Below the pieces are notes generated by a model, which saw only the letters and a list, made by a program, of their open reading frames with translations, searched no databases and was not told where the DNA came from. 9,104 nucleotides of DNA from Anaerolineales bacterium (GTDB taxonomy: Bacteria; Chloroflexota; Anaerolineae; Anaerolineales; VGOW01), in contig CAKKQG010000387.1 in the NCBI GenBank assembly GCA_919901875.1, positions 1-9,104 on the forward strand, written 5' to 3'. This document shows, one piece after another, positions 1 to 6,577 of this stretch (position 1 is its first letter; each line of letters begins with the position of its first letter). Made by a program: the position numbers and the translations under genes.

Positions 1-578
1 GATAAAGCCGACTCGATCATCTGATCAATTGAAGCGCCGATCATCGCCATCGAGCGTGCCGCCGCCACCGCCTGCGCGGCATACAACCCATCGCGACCAT
101 TTGAAACGCTCCCCAACGTGATCGCCAGTTGCGCCGCCAACTGCGGTTGACCGGCGGCGATGATGCCCGCCGGACTGATCGCCATTGCCACCCCATCGCT
201 CCACATCTGATGATTAAACGATCCCGATTGCGGCGTGTGCAGCCCGGCGCTTAAATTTCGCGTGGAGACCACATCGCTAAAACCGCCGGGGCGATAGCTC
301 CAGTTGCCCGATAATAATTTATCGCGCCACTCATACTCGACTTGCTCAAGCGTAATGTGCGTGCCATGTGTATTGAGCAGATAGGCGTTGAACAAAGTGA
401 AATCGGTGTCGTCAGTGCCAGCCGATTCGTTTGTAATGAAACCTGTCAGCCGCCCATGCTTCTCGAAAATTTCTGCCGACGACATTCCTTCAACAGGCGC
501 GCCCATCGCATCGCCGATAGCCACCCCGAGCAATGCGCCTTGTGCGCGACGAAGTAAATCGGCGTGATCGTTTGTCAT
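1..578 (-). CDS. ADP-ribosylglycohydrolase-family protein, second paralog (C-terminus cut by window edge)
   Basis: The minus-strand frame opens at an ATG at 578 and stays open to the left edge, giving 192 residues and two bases with no stop, so the 3' part is missing. The N-terminal motif GALLGVAIGDAMGAPVEG (about residues 14-31) and TDDTDF (55-60) are the typical ADP-ribosylglycohydrolase (ARH/DraG, COG1397) phosphate/metal-site motifs; the Asp pair normally binds one of two Mg ions. WSDGVAMAISPAGII (126-140) matches the family block usually written DGAAMRIAPIG, and AAQAVAAA follows at 167-174. The family cleaves ADP-ribose or related ribosides from protein or small-molecule acceptors in the cytoplasm. 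Compared with the paralog at 6576-7559, the Arg of AMR is Ala and the His of the SHDADG block is Asn (SNGRDG), so its substrate may differ. There is no clear Shine-Dalgarno before the ATG, and a palindromic repeat separates it from the Kelch gene upstream. Family assignment is firm; substrate unknown. Confidence 0.88.
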   Translation of the reverse strand, partial: MTNDHADLLRRAQGALLGVAIGDAMGAPVEGMSSAEIFEKHGRLTGFITNESAGTDDTDFTLFNAYLLNTHGTHITLEQVEYEWRDKLLSGNWSYRPGGFSDVVSTRNLSAGLHTPQSGSFNHQMWSDGVAMAISPAGIIAAGQPQLAAQLAITLGSVSNGRDGLYAAQAVAAARSMAMIGASIDQMIESAL

Positions 579-588
579 TTAAGACTCT

Positions 589-676
589 GTCATTGCGAGG
601 AGCGTTCTTCGCGGAGCGGAACGAAGCAATCTCATAGCGCGACCGAGATTGCTTCGCAAAGTGCGCTCGCAATGAC
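589..676. repeat. MITE-like palindromic intergenic repeat
   Basis: The gap between the Kelch gene and the second ARH gene is almost filled by a nested inverted repeat of about 88 bp. The outer arms are GTCATTGCGAG (589-599) and CTCGCAATGAC (666-676), a perfect 11-bp match. The inner arms are CGAAGCAATCTC (622-633) and GAGATTGCTTCG (645-656), a perfect 12-bp match around an 11-base loop. The wording CATTGCGAGGAGC...GAAGCAATCTC resembles a dispersed palindromic repeat I recall from many environmental bacterial genomes; copy number here cannot be tested from one window. Transcribed, it would fold into a long hairpin inside the operon and could act as a stabiliser or partial terminator before the second ARH gene. 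Confidence 0.75.
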
Positions 677-688
677 GCTGAGCAATTA

Positions 689-1627
689 TCATTTGAGGCA
701 ATTGGGATTAATCATTTCCATCGTTCCAACCATTCCCGTTTTATCTTCGCCGCCCAATGTCAAAATTCCATTCTTTAACACTACAGCGCCCAACCACGAG
801 CGCGCATAACGCAATGGCGGTGGATGACAGACCGCCCCCGTGCGCGGATCGATGCGCTCAACTAAATTTAAAAAGCCTTCGCCGTTGTAGCCACCAATGA
901 TCAAGATCGAATCGTCAACCACAATCGAAGCCGCCCATGTGCGCGGCGCGATCTTCCACGTTAATGTTTCCCACATATTGGCAAGCGGATCGTAACGCTC
1001 AACCACGTTAATAAATCCATCTTCAAGGGTGTAGCCGCCAATGGCGTAGAGGCGATCACCTACATTGACCATTGTCAGCCCGCGCCGCGGATGTTGAAGC
1101 GATGCCAGACGCTGCCATTGATTTAATTTCCAATCGTAAGATTCAACGACATCGCTATAACCCTCAACTTCCGAATCGTTTCTGCCATTGAAGCCGCCAG
1201 CGATCACAATCTTGTTTTGCAAAATTGCAGCGGCAGGTTCACGGCGTGGGGTAGGGAGATGAGTCGCCGTTGACCACACGTTGCCATCGAAAACTTCAAC
1301 GGCAGAAACCAAACCCGTATCCGCGCTCCAGCCACCCAAGACAAAGAGCCGGTCAGCGGCGGCAACCGCCGTGTGTTGGCTGCGGGCGTAGATCAATGGC
1401 GGCGCGGCGATCCATTTGCCAGTGAGTGAGTCGTCAATCGTTTCAACCAAATCAAGCTGAGTCGCCTGCCCGTTCCATCCACCGACGGCGTATAGTCGAT
1501 CTTGAAAATGTTCGAGGGCAAAAGCGCGGCGCGGAGTGAACGTTGAAGTTGAGGCGTTTAGTAAAACGCTCAACAGCATGACCAACATCGCCCCTAACGC
1601 CCCCTGTGCAAAAACTTCACGACGCAT
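689..1627 (-). CDS. Probably exported Kelch-repeat beta-propeller protein
   Basis: This 312-residue protein has an N-terminal basic-hydrophobic segment (MRREVF, then a hydrophobic core to about residue 23) that looks like a signal peptide or membrane anchor. The RR at 2-3 is only weakly Tat-like. Six Kelch units follow, each with a hydrophobic strand ending in a Gly-Gly pair (residues 49-50, 98-99, 144-145, 197-198, 245-246, 292-293), downstream VE/VERYD strands and conserved Trp residues. That predicts a six-bladed beta-propeller. Kelch propellers serve as binding scaffolds or enzymes; the periplasmic sialate mutarotase NanM is also a six-bladed Kelch propeller, but I see no specific evidence for that activity. 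The ATG overlaps the end of the glycosidase-like gene by 11 bases and has no convincing Shine-Dalgarno, so translation is probably coupled to the upstream gene. The coupling suggests both proteins act on the same compound, one outside and one inside the cell. Confidence 0.85.
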   Translation of the reverse strand: MRREVFAQGALGAMLVMLLSVLLNASTSTFTPRRAFALEHFQDRLYAVGGWNGQATQLDLVETIDDSLTGKWIAAPPLIYARSQHTAVAAADRLFVLGGWSADTGLVSAVEVFDGNVWSTATHLPTPRREPAAAILQNKIVIAGGFNGRNDSEVEGYSDVVESYDWKLNQWQRLASLQHPRRGLTMVNVGDRLYAIGGYTLEDGFINVVERYDPLANMWETLTWKIAPRTWAASIVVDDSILIIGGYNGEGFLNLVERIDPRTGAVCHPPPLRYARSWLGAVVLKNGILTLGGEDKTGMVGTMEMINPNCLK

Positions 1628-3227
1628 GAAGCGATTTCAAAAAGCGTTGCGCGTAATCCAGCACGATTTTCGCCGCTTGGCTATCTAAACGAATATGGCG
1701 ATGGGTTAAACACAACGTTGGGATCGCGCCCGCCGCTTCTTGCATTTTCATTTGATGTTGAAACGCTTCGAGTGTCCATGTGGGATGCGACCAAGGGTTG
1801 CGCGTGGGTTCGGGCGCGAGAATACCGGGATGACCGTAGCGTCGCGTGTAGGGCGCAAATAATTTTTGGAAACATTCGGCATCGTCCACTTGAATGACCC
1901 CCGTGCGCGTTTGGGCGAGTGGCAATAACGGCACCGTGATCTCGCTGAGGCTCTCGCCGCCAAATAAAACATTCGGAAAGGCTTGGCGCATTTCATCATA
2001 AAGGGCACACACGCCGCGATAATGATCGTGATGGAGATCGTTGCGATAAGAATGAGTCTGATCGAAATGGATGGCGTCAATGTGAAATTCTTCGACGAGA
2101 ACGCGCACCCGATCACGAATCAAATTACGAAAATCCGCCGAGTCGGGCGAGACGTAAGCGAAGACACGTTCCGCTAGTCCATCGCCATCACGATCCGTTT
2201 CCCATTCTTGCGGCCTGCCTTCTGAATCAAACACCAAATCATTTTGAAACTGTTTGTAAAATTCCGAAGAACGATCAATTCCCCAGAGGCTTAAGTGCAA
2301 GAGGATTTTGAAACCGAGTTGATGAGCATGAGCAGCAAGTTTGCCAAAGCCTGCTGCGCCGCCTAAAACTTCGGCCGGGTAAATATCGGGCCAGTGCATA
2401 TCCATGCGCCCATCGTAGCCGGGGAGGTAGAGCAAGGTGTGTTGCGCCGGAAAAACTTTTGCTAACTCGTCAAGGCGTTCTTCCATTTGGGCGAAGGTGT
2501 AGCCAATGTGACCGACCAGTCCTTCACCAAGCATCATCACCGTGAGGGCAATATCGTTCAACCACTTTGGCGCATCCGCGCGTTTTTCTAGCGGCGTAAG
2601 TTGATAAACATTTTCCATCCACCGCCGATAGTCTTCAACGGCTTCTGCCCAACTTGGGACTTCGCGCAGAGTCCATAATGGGGTTTTAAATTCATGCGAG
2701 CGGCTGCGCGCATGATCCTCATTGTAAACATCAATCGCCAGTTGATCGCCGTGACGAGTGAGCCATAGACGTTTGACACGAAACGGATGCTCACGATTGT
2801 CGAGCCACAAAATTTTATTTGCAGTGCGAAAGGCAACGAACTGTGCCTTCCAACGATGATGTTTGGGATGCGTTTGATAGGGAAAACAAATTTTGAGTTG
2901 TTCGCCGTCGGCGAGATGAAAACCGCGATTGAGCGGAATTAAAATCTCGGCGTTGGGCAATGAGCGAATAGATACTTTGATCCCTTTGATAAGTTCGGGA
3001 TGTGAGGCGCGCGCCTGCCACTGAATGCCGTCTTGAGTATGCGCGAAGTTGATCTGTAAGGACGCCGCCACTGCCGTTGATCGTTCACCGCACCACAAAC
3101 GGTCAACGCGCGCGTTGACCGCATCCCCTGATTCGGTGATCGTGAATTCATCCGGCTCATAAAAATTTTGGGTCGTGATCACCGAAAAAGAGAAGTCGTA
3201 TCCACCCAACGTGATGTGGTTGTTCAT
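1617..3227 (-). CDS. Glycoside-hydrolase-like protein, predicted TIM barrel, unassigned family
   Basis: The protein has 536 residues and no signal peptide, so it is predicted cytoplasmic. Residues 1-185 look like a beta-rich N-terminal domain. From about residue 220 the pattern fits a (beta/alpha)8 glycosidase barrel: LLYLPGYDGRMD (265-276), GFKILLHLSLWG (305-316), FAYVSPDSADFRNLI (356-370), IDAIHFDQTHSY (383-394) and VLFGGESLSE (420-429). Asp389 in the IHFDQ strand and Glu425 in GGES are plausible catalytic carboxylates. DRDGDGLAE (345-353) has the spacing of a calcium-binding loop. Overall it resembles uncharacterised barrel glycosidases of the DUF6259 type; I cannot assign a CAZy family or a substrate. 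Its ATG lies 12 bases after the MalG-type permease stop, with AGGAG directly against the ATG (zero spacing), which is poor for independent initiation and suggests coupled translation. Its end overlaps the Kelch gene. Confidence 0.8.
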   Translation of the reverse strand: MNNHITLGGYDFSFSVITTQNFYEPDEFTITESGDAVNARVDRLWCGERSTAVAASLQINFAHTQDGIQWQARASHPELIKGIKVSIRSLPNAEILIPLNRGFHLADGEQLKICFPYQTHPKHHRWKAQFVAFRTANKILWLDNREHPFRVKRLWLTRHGDQLAIDVYNEDHARSRSHEFKTPLWTLREVPSWAEAVEDYRRWMENVYQLTPLEKRADAPKWLNDIALTVMMLGEGLVGHIGYTFAQMEERLDELAKVFPAQHTLLYLPGYDGRMDMHWPDIYPAEVLGGAAGFGKLAAHAHQLGFKILLHLSLWGIDRSSEFYKQFQNDLVFDSEGRPQEWETDRDGDGLAERVFAYVSPDSADFRNLIRDRVRVLVEEFHIDAIHFDQTHSYRNDLHHDHYRGVCALYDEMRQAFPNVLFGGESLSEITVPLLPLAQTRTGVIQVDDAECFQKLFAPYTRRYGHPGILAPEPTRNPWSHPTWTLEAFQHQMKMQEAAGAIPTLCLTHRHIRLDSQAAKIVLDYAQRFLKSLHAS

Positions 3228-3239
3228 CTCCTGAACGGG

Positions 3240-4109
3240 CTAACCTTTGATGCCCACGTTGGCGATGCCGCCGATAAGATACTTTTGCGTGAAGAAGTAA
3301 ATGACGACGCACGGGAAGAGCGAGATGAGTGAACCAGCCATGATCAAATTCCACTGAATGTTGTAGCGACCTTTGAGCATATTGAGACCGAGCTGGATCG
3401 TGTAATCATCAAAGTTGCTCAAGTAGATCAACGGGTTGAGAAAGTCATTCCACCGCCAGAGAAAAGTGAGGACGGTGATGACAATGAGCGGCGGGATGCA
3501 CAAGGGCATGATGATGTGCCAAAACACTTGCCAGGTTGAAGCGCCGTCCATGCGTGCCGCTTCATCTAAATCACGCGGGATGGTCATGATGTATTGCCGC
3601 ATCAAGAAAATAAAGAACGGACTACCAAAGAACGCCGGCACGATGAGGGGCAAGTAGGTGCCGACCCAACCTAATTTTTGAAATAGCGCGAACTGCGGGA
3701 TGAGGGTGATCTGATGCGGGATCATCAAGGTGGAGAGTAATACCAGAAAGAGAAATTCTTTGCCGGGGAAACGATGACGGGCAAAGGTATAAGCCACAAT
3801 GCTGCACGAGATCACCTGCCCGATGATATTCATGACGCAAATGAACAAGGTGTTGAGGATAAAGCGGATGAAGGGCAATTGCTCGATGATGTCGGTGAAG
3901 TTTGCCCAGCGGATTGGATTGGGCAAATACACCGGGGGCCAAGCAATAATTTGCGAGCGTTCTTTAAGCGCGGTGAGAACAACCCAACCGATAGGGATGC
4001 CAACCATGAGGATGGCTAAAGCGGTCAGGATAAGAAATACCAACAGGGTAGAGAAGCGTTGACTCCACTTATACGAGAACGTGCGCGGGGAGGTGGTCAT
4101 AGCCGCCAT
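3240..4109 (-). CDS. MalG-type (CUT1) ABC sugar transporter permease
   Basis: This 289-residue inner-membrane protein forms half of the import channel. It has about six hydrophobic segments (around 20-45, 82-108, 118-140, 150-172, 203-222 and 255-275). The EAA loop EAARMDGASTWQVFWHIIMP (183-202) is the contact site for the ATPase subunit. The C-terminal QKYLIGGIANVGIKG ending is the standard MalG/UgpE/LacG-type tail. The frame is open to an ATG at 4145, but I place the start at 4109. AAAGGAG sits five bases before that ATG, and the upstream permease stop ends two bases before it. Starting at 4145 would overlap the upstream gene by 34 bases and add a charged extension without a ribosome site. 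No ATPase gene is adjacent, so it probably uses a shared MsmX/UgpC-like ATPase. Confidence 0.95.
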   Translation of the reverse strand: MAAMTTSPRTFSYKWSQRFSTLLVFLILTALAILMVGIPIGWVVLTALKERSQIIAWPPVYLPNPIRWANFTDIIEQLPFIRFILNTLFICVMNIIGQVISCSIVAYTFARHRFPGKEFLFLVLLSTLMIPHQITLIPQFALFQKLGWVGTYLPLIVPAFFGSPFFIFLMRQYIMTIPRDLDEAARMDGASTWQVFWHIIMPLCIPPLIVITVLTFLWRWNDFLNPLIYLSNFDDYTIQLGLNMLKGRYNIQWNLIMAGSLISLFPCVVIYFFTQKYLIGGIANVGIKG

Positions 4110-4111
4110 AA

Positions 4112-5005
4112 TTACTCCTTTGCTTCTCCTTCGTAATAGACCCACAAGGGCGAGCTTTTAAAGACCAGTGCGGTAAAGAACATGATGATGATCGCCATGA
4201 TCCAAGCCAAGGCAGAAGCGTAACCCATATCGAAGTCTACAAAGGCGGTGCGGAACATATACAGCATGTAAAAGAGTGTGGCGCGTAGGGGACCGCCATC
4301 CGTAATAATGTAGACAATGGTAAAGACTTGAAAGACGTCAATGAGTTCCATGACCAATTGAAAGAAGAGAGTCGGCGTGAGCATGGGCAAGGTCACATTC
4401 CACAACTTCGCCCAAGCGCTGGCGCCGTCAATGTCGGCGGCTTCATATAGATGCGGCGGGATATTTTGCAAACCGGCAAGATAAATGATGGCGCCGCCAC
4501 CCACGCGCCACAGATTAATCAGCACCACACTTAGCAGCGCCCAATCGGGATCCCAAAACCAAGCAGGTCCTTCGATGCCGATGTAACTCAAGAGCGTGTT
4601 CGCCACACCGTAATCGGGATTGAGCAGCCACATCCACATCAAGGCGACCGATACGCCCGATAACACGACCGGCATATAAAACAATGTGCGGAAGACGCTC
4701 ATGCCGGGGACTTTTTGGTTGAGCAACAACGACAAACCGAGACCGGCAACAAGATTAAGCGGCAGGGCAATTGCGGCGTAAGTGAATGTCACTTTGATCG
4801 CCTGATAGAAATCACGATCGTCGGTGAAGATGCGAATATAGTTCGCCAACCCTACCCAGCGTGGCGAGACGGTGATGCGCCAGTCGGTGAAGCTGAAATA
4901 GAAGGAAGCGATCATGGGACCCAGCGTAAACACAAGGAATCCAATCAGCCATGGACTGATGCCTATATAGCCTTCAATAGCTTCGCGTCTTGCTTGTCGT
5001 AACAT
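4112..5005 (-). CDS. MalF-type (CUT1) ABC sugar transporter permease
   Basis: This 297-residue inner-membrane permease pairs with the MalG-type protein encoded two bases downstream. The first helix begins GISPWLIGFLVFTLGPM (15-31), followed by SFYFSFTDW (34-42), the usual start of UgpA/LacF-type permeases. Further hydrophobic segments lie near 75-97, 108-128, 156-178, 207-230 and 263-283. The EAA loop EAADIDGASAWAKLWNVTLP (188-207) couples to the ATPase. The ITDGGP motif (234-239) is also typical of MalF/UgpA proteins. The start at 5005 is preceded by a weak GTGGTGAT-type ribosome site, 73 bases after the binding-protein gene. That gap contains a perfect hairpin likely to lower permease expression relative to the binding protein. 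The transported sugar cannot be read from the sequence. Confidence 0.95.
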   Translation of the reverse strand: MLRQARREAIEGYIGISPWLIGFLVFTLGPMIASFYFSFTDWRITVSPRWVGLANYIRIFTDDRDFYQAIKVTFTYAAIALPLNLVAGLGLSLLLNQKVPGMSVFRTLFYMPVVLSGVSVALMWMWLLNPDYGVANTLLSYIGIEGPAWFWDPDWALLSVVLINLWRVGGGAIIYLAGLQNIPPHLYEAADIDGASAWAKLWNVTLPMLTPTLFFQLVMELIDVFQVFTIVYIITDGGPLRATLFYMLYMFRTAFVDFDMGYASALAWIMAIIIMFFTALVFKSSPLWVYYEGEAKE

Positions 5006-5025
5006 ACATCACCACTTTGAGAGAT

Positions 5026-5056
5026 GTGGGGATGCGGTCTTGGACCGCATCCCCAC
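5026..5056 (-). other. Perfect 14-bp intercistronic RNA hairpin
   Basis: Between the binding-protein stop and the MalF-type permease start, GTGGGGATGCGGTC (5026-5039) is the exact reverse complement of 5043-5056, with a three-base loop. On the transcribed minus strand no run of T follows, so it is not a canonical intrinsic terminator. Hairpins at this position in binding-protein/permease operons commonly protect the upstream message and keep the soluble binding protein in excess over the membrane components (malE-malF is the classic case). That role is inferred from position and structure. It might instead be a copy of a short dispersed palindrome. Confidence 0.8.
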
Positions 5057-5078
5057 GAACAGGAGGAGAATCTAAAAC

Positions 5079-6488
5079 TTATTTCAAGCCCAACTTCGCT
5101 CGCTCTTCGTCAACGATCTTTTGCGCTGCCGGCACCACTTTATCGAGCTCACTCTTGATATCGGCACGCTTAATCTTGTTGAGATAGATGCCATCGAACA
5201 AGTCTTGATTTAGGCGAGTCACTTTGGCGAAGTACGGGAATTGCCCGGAGAATTCCCAGATCTGTTTCGTCTTCAAGATTTCGAAGAAGAATTTAACACG
5301 CTCATCATTCGCCGCCGGGTGATCTTTCCACAGCGAGGGGATCGTTGGCGTGAAGCCATTGTTGCGCTTCATTAAGAAACTCTGTCCGGGGGCGCCGGTG
5401 AACCACTTGAGATACTCCCAGGCCGCATCTTGATTCTTGCTTGCCTTAGGAATACCAATTTGCAACGTCCAGCCATTGGTGATGATGTCTTCGCCATCTA
5501 CTTTGGGGTTGTGCCCTAAGCCAAACTTGACGCCCGCTTTGTCTACCAGCAGGAATTGTCCATTGTTCAAACCTGCAAAACCGAGACGCCCGGTATTGAA
5601 GAGATCAAGCGGACCCGTGCCTTCGGTCTTAATGACTTCGAATTCGGCGGCGGTGGGTACCGAGCCAGAACGCGCGAGATCAGAAATGAACTCGAAGGCT
5701 TTCACTGTCTTCGGTCCGTTCATGAATCCGTCTACCTTCTTACCATCATCGCTGAAAGGGCGCGCTCCAAAGGCAAAAAATTCGCCGCGCCAAACACGCG
5801 TGGGCATTGCCGCTCCGAAGATTTTCTTGGACTTATCTGTCATCTTGACCGCATCTTGGAGGTACTGCTGCAGGGTGTAACCCCATTGAGGTTCCTTCAA
5901 ACCTGCTTTCTCGAAAAGAGTCTTGTTGTAGAAATTCATCGTTGCGCCGACGCCAATAGGCAAGCCGATGATCTGTTCACCAAAACGGCAACGGCTGTCA
6001 AAGTGAACCTTGGAATACATGTTAATGTCCACTTTGTCTTTGGCGATACGCTCGCGCAGATCAACCGCCGCCGGGAACCAATCTGCAGTCCAGAAGGTGG
6101 TGACATCGGGGGCACCGGAGCCGGTGCCTAACACGGTCGTCATCTTTTCAGAGAAGCCATCGTCGGGCAGGAAGGTGGCTTTGATCTTTGCCCAAGCACC
6201 CGAAGGGCTCTTGAGGTATTCGTCGAGCATCGCTTCTTGATCGGCTTTGTTACCGACATCAGCTCCGGCTACCGTCCACCAATCTGCATTCACCACGGGA
6301 CGAGCCGTGGGAGCCGCAGTGGGAGGAATGGCTGTGGCGGCGGGCGCGCTTGTGGCAGGAACAGGAACAGGTGCGCTCGTGGGTGACTGAGTCGCGGTAG
6401 GTGTTGCACAGGCAGCTGCCGCAAACCCGGCGGCGGTGACACCTGTAAGACGAAGGAAATCTCGTCGTGATAATTGTTTCTGAGTCAT
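5079..6488 (-). CDS. Extracytoplasmic sugar-binding lipoprotein of an ABC transporter (SBP family 1)
   Basis: This 469-residue protein starts with a twin-arginine signal, SRRDFLRLTG (residues 7-16), a hydrophobic Ala-rich core and the lipobox AAAC with lipidated Cys27. It is therefore probably exported folded and anchored to the outside of the membrane. A long Thr/Pro/Ala/Ser linker (28-66) follows, then a two-lobed binding domain from about residue 67. GSGAPDVTTFW (123-133) and LPIGVGATMNFYNKTLFEKA (176-195) are hallmark stretches of CUT1 binding proteins; the NGFTPTIPSL segment near the C-terminus also fits. Length is normal for the family. AAAGGAGA lies about eight bases before the ATG, a strong ribosome site that fixes the start. 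It captures the ligand and delivers it to the two permeases encoded downstream. The ligand is probably a sugar or glycoconjugate, not identifiable here. Confidence 0.95.
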   Translation of the reverse strand: MTQKQLSRRDFLRLTGVTAAGFAAAACATPTATQSPTSAPVPVPATSAPAATAIPPTAAPTARPVVNADWWTVAGADVGNKADQEAMLDEYLKSPSGAWAKIKATFLPDDGFSEKMTTVLGTGSGAPDVTTFWTADWFPAAVDLRERIAKDKVDINMYSKVHFDSRCRFGEQIIGLPIGVGATMNFYNKTLFEKAGLKEPQWGYTLQQYLQDAVKMTDKSKKIFGAAMPTRVWRGEFFAFGARPFSDDGKKVDGFMNGPKTVKAFEFISDLARSGSVPTAAEFEVIKTEGTGPLDLFNTGRLGFAGLNNGQFLLVDKAGVKFGLGHNPKVDGEDIITNGWTLQIGIPKASKNQDAAWEYLKWFTGAPGQSFLMKRNNGFTPTIPSLWKDHPAANDERVKFFFEILKTKQIWEFSGQFPYFAKVTRLNQDLFDGIYLNKIKRADIKSELDKVVPAAQKIVDEERAKLGLK

Positions 6489-6565
6489 TGCATCTTCTCC
6501 TTTAGATAGTGAATGGAAATGGTTAATCGATCAGATGTGGAACGCGAAAGAATCAATTGTCTTAA

Positions 6566-6577
6566 CTCACCTCCTTT
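6566..6577 (-). promoter_or_regulatory. Perfect Shine-Dalgarno without an obvious start codon
   Basis: Overlapping the stop codon of the ARH gene, the minus strand reads AAAGGAGGTGAG, an essentially full match to the 16S anti-Shine-Dalgarno. No ATG or usable GTG lies at normal spacing. The first possible start is a TTG at 6556, 13 bases beyond the core, opening a 23-codon frame whose TGA (6487-6485) overlaps the ATG of the binding protein. This could be a leader peptide coupled to that gene, a ribosome standby site, or a chance remnant. No function is claimed. Confidence 0.4.

Noticed and set aside
589..676. CRISPR repeat or tRNA-like structure
   Set aside because: There is only one copy with no spacers, and the nested palindrome does not form a cloverleaf.
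342..809. Plus-strand and minus-strand short frames around the palindromic repeat
   Set aside because: They run through the inverted repeat and antisense to the second ARH and Kelch genes; the peptides are low-information repeat translations.
1748..2116. Minus-strand 122-codon frame inside the glycosidase-like gene
   Set aside because: It is an out-of-frame shadow of a 536-residue protein with clear domain features; its sequence shows no motif of its own.
3622..3942. Minus-strand 106-codon frame inside the MalG-type permease gene
   Set aside because: It is an alternate-frame shadow; the real permease frame carries the EAA loop and membrane segments.
5026..5056. Rho-independent terminator after the binding-protein gene
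   Set aside because: The hairpin is strong but is not followed by a T-run on the transcribed strand, and the permeases downstream need to be transcribed from the same promoter.
5556..6131. Long plus-strand open frame (191 codons) opposite the binding-protein gene
   Set aside because: It lies wholly antisense to a well-supported lipoprotein gene, shows no recognisable domain or ribosome site, and reflects the codon structure of the other strand.
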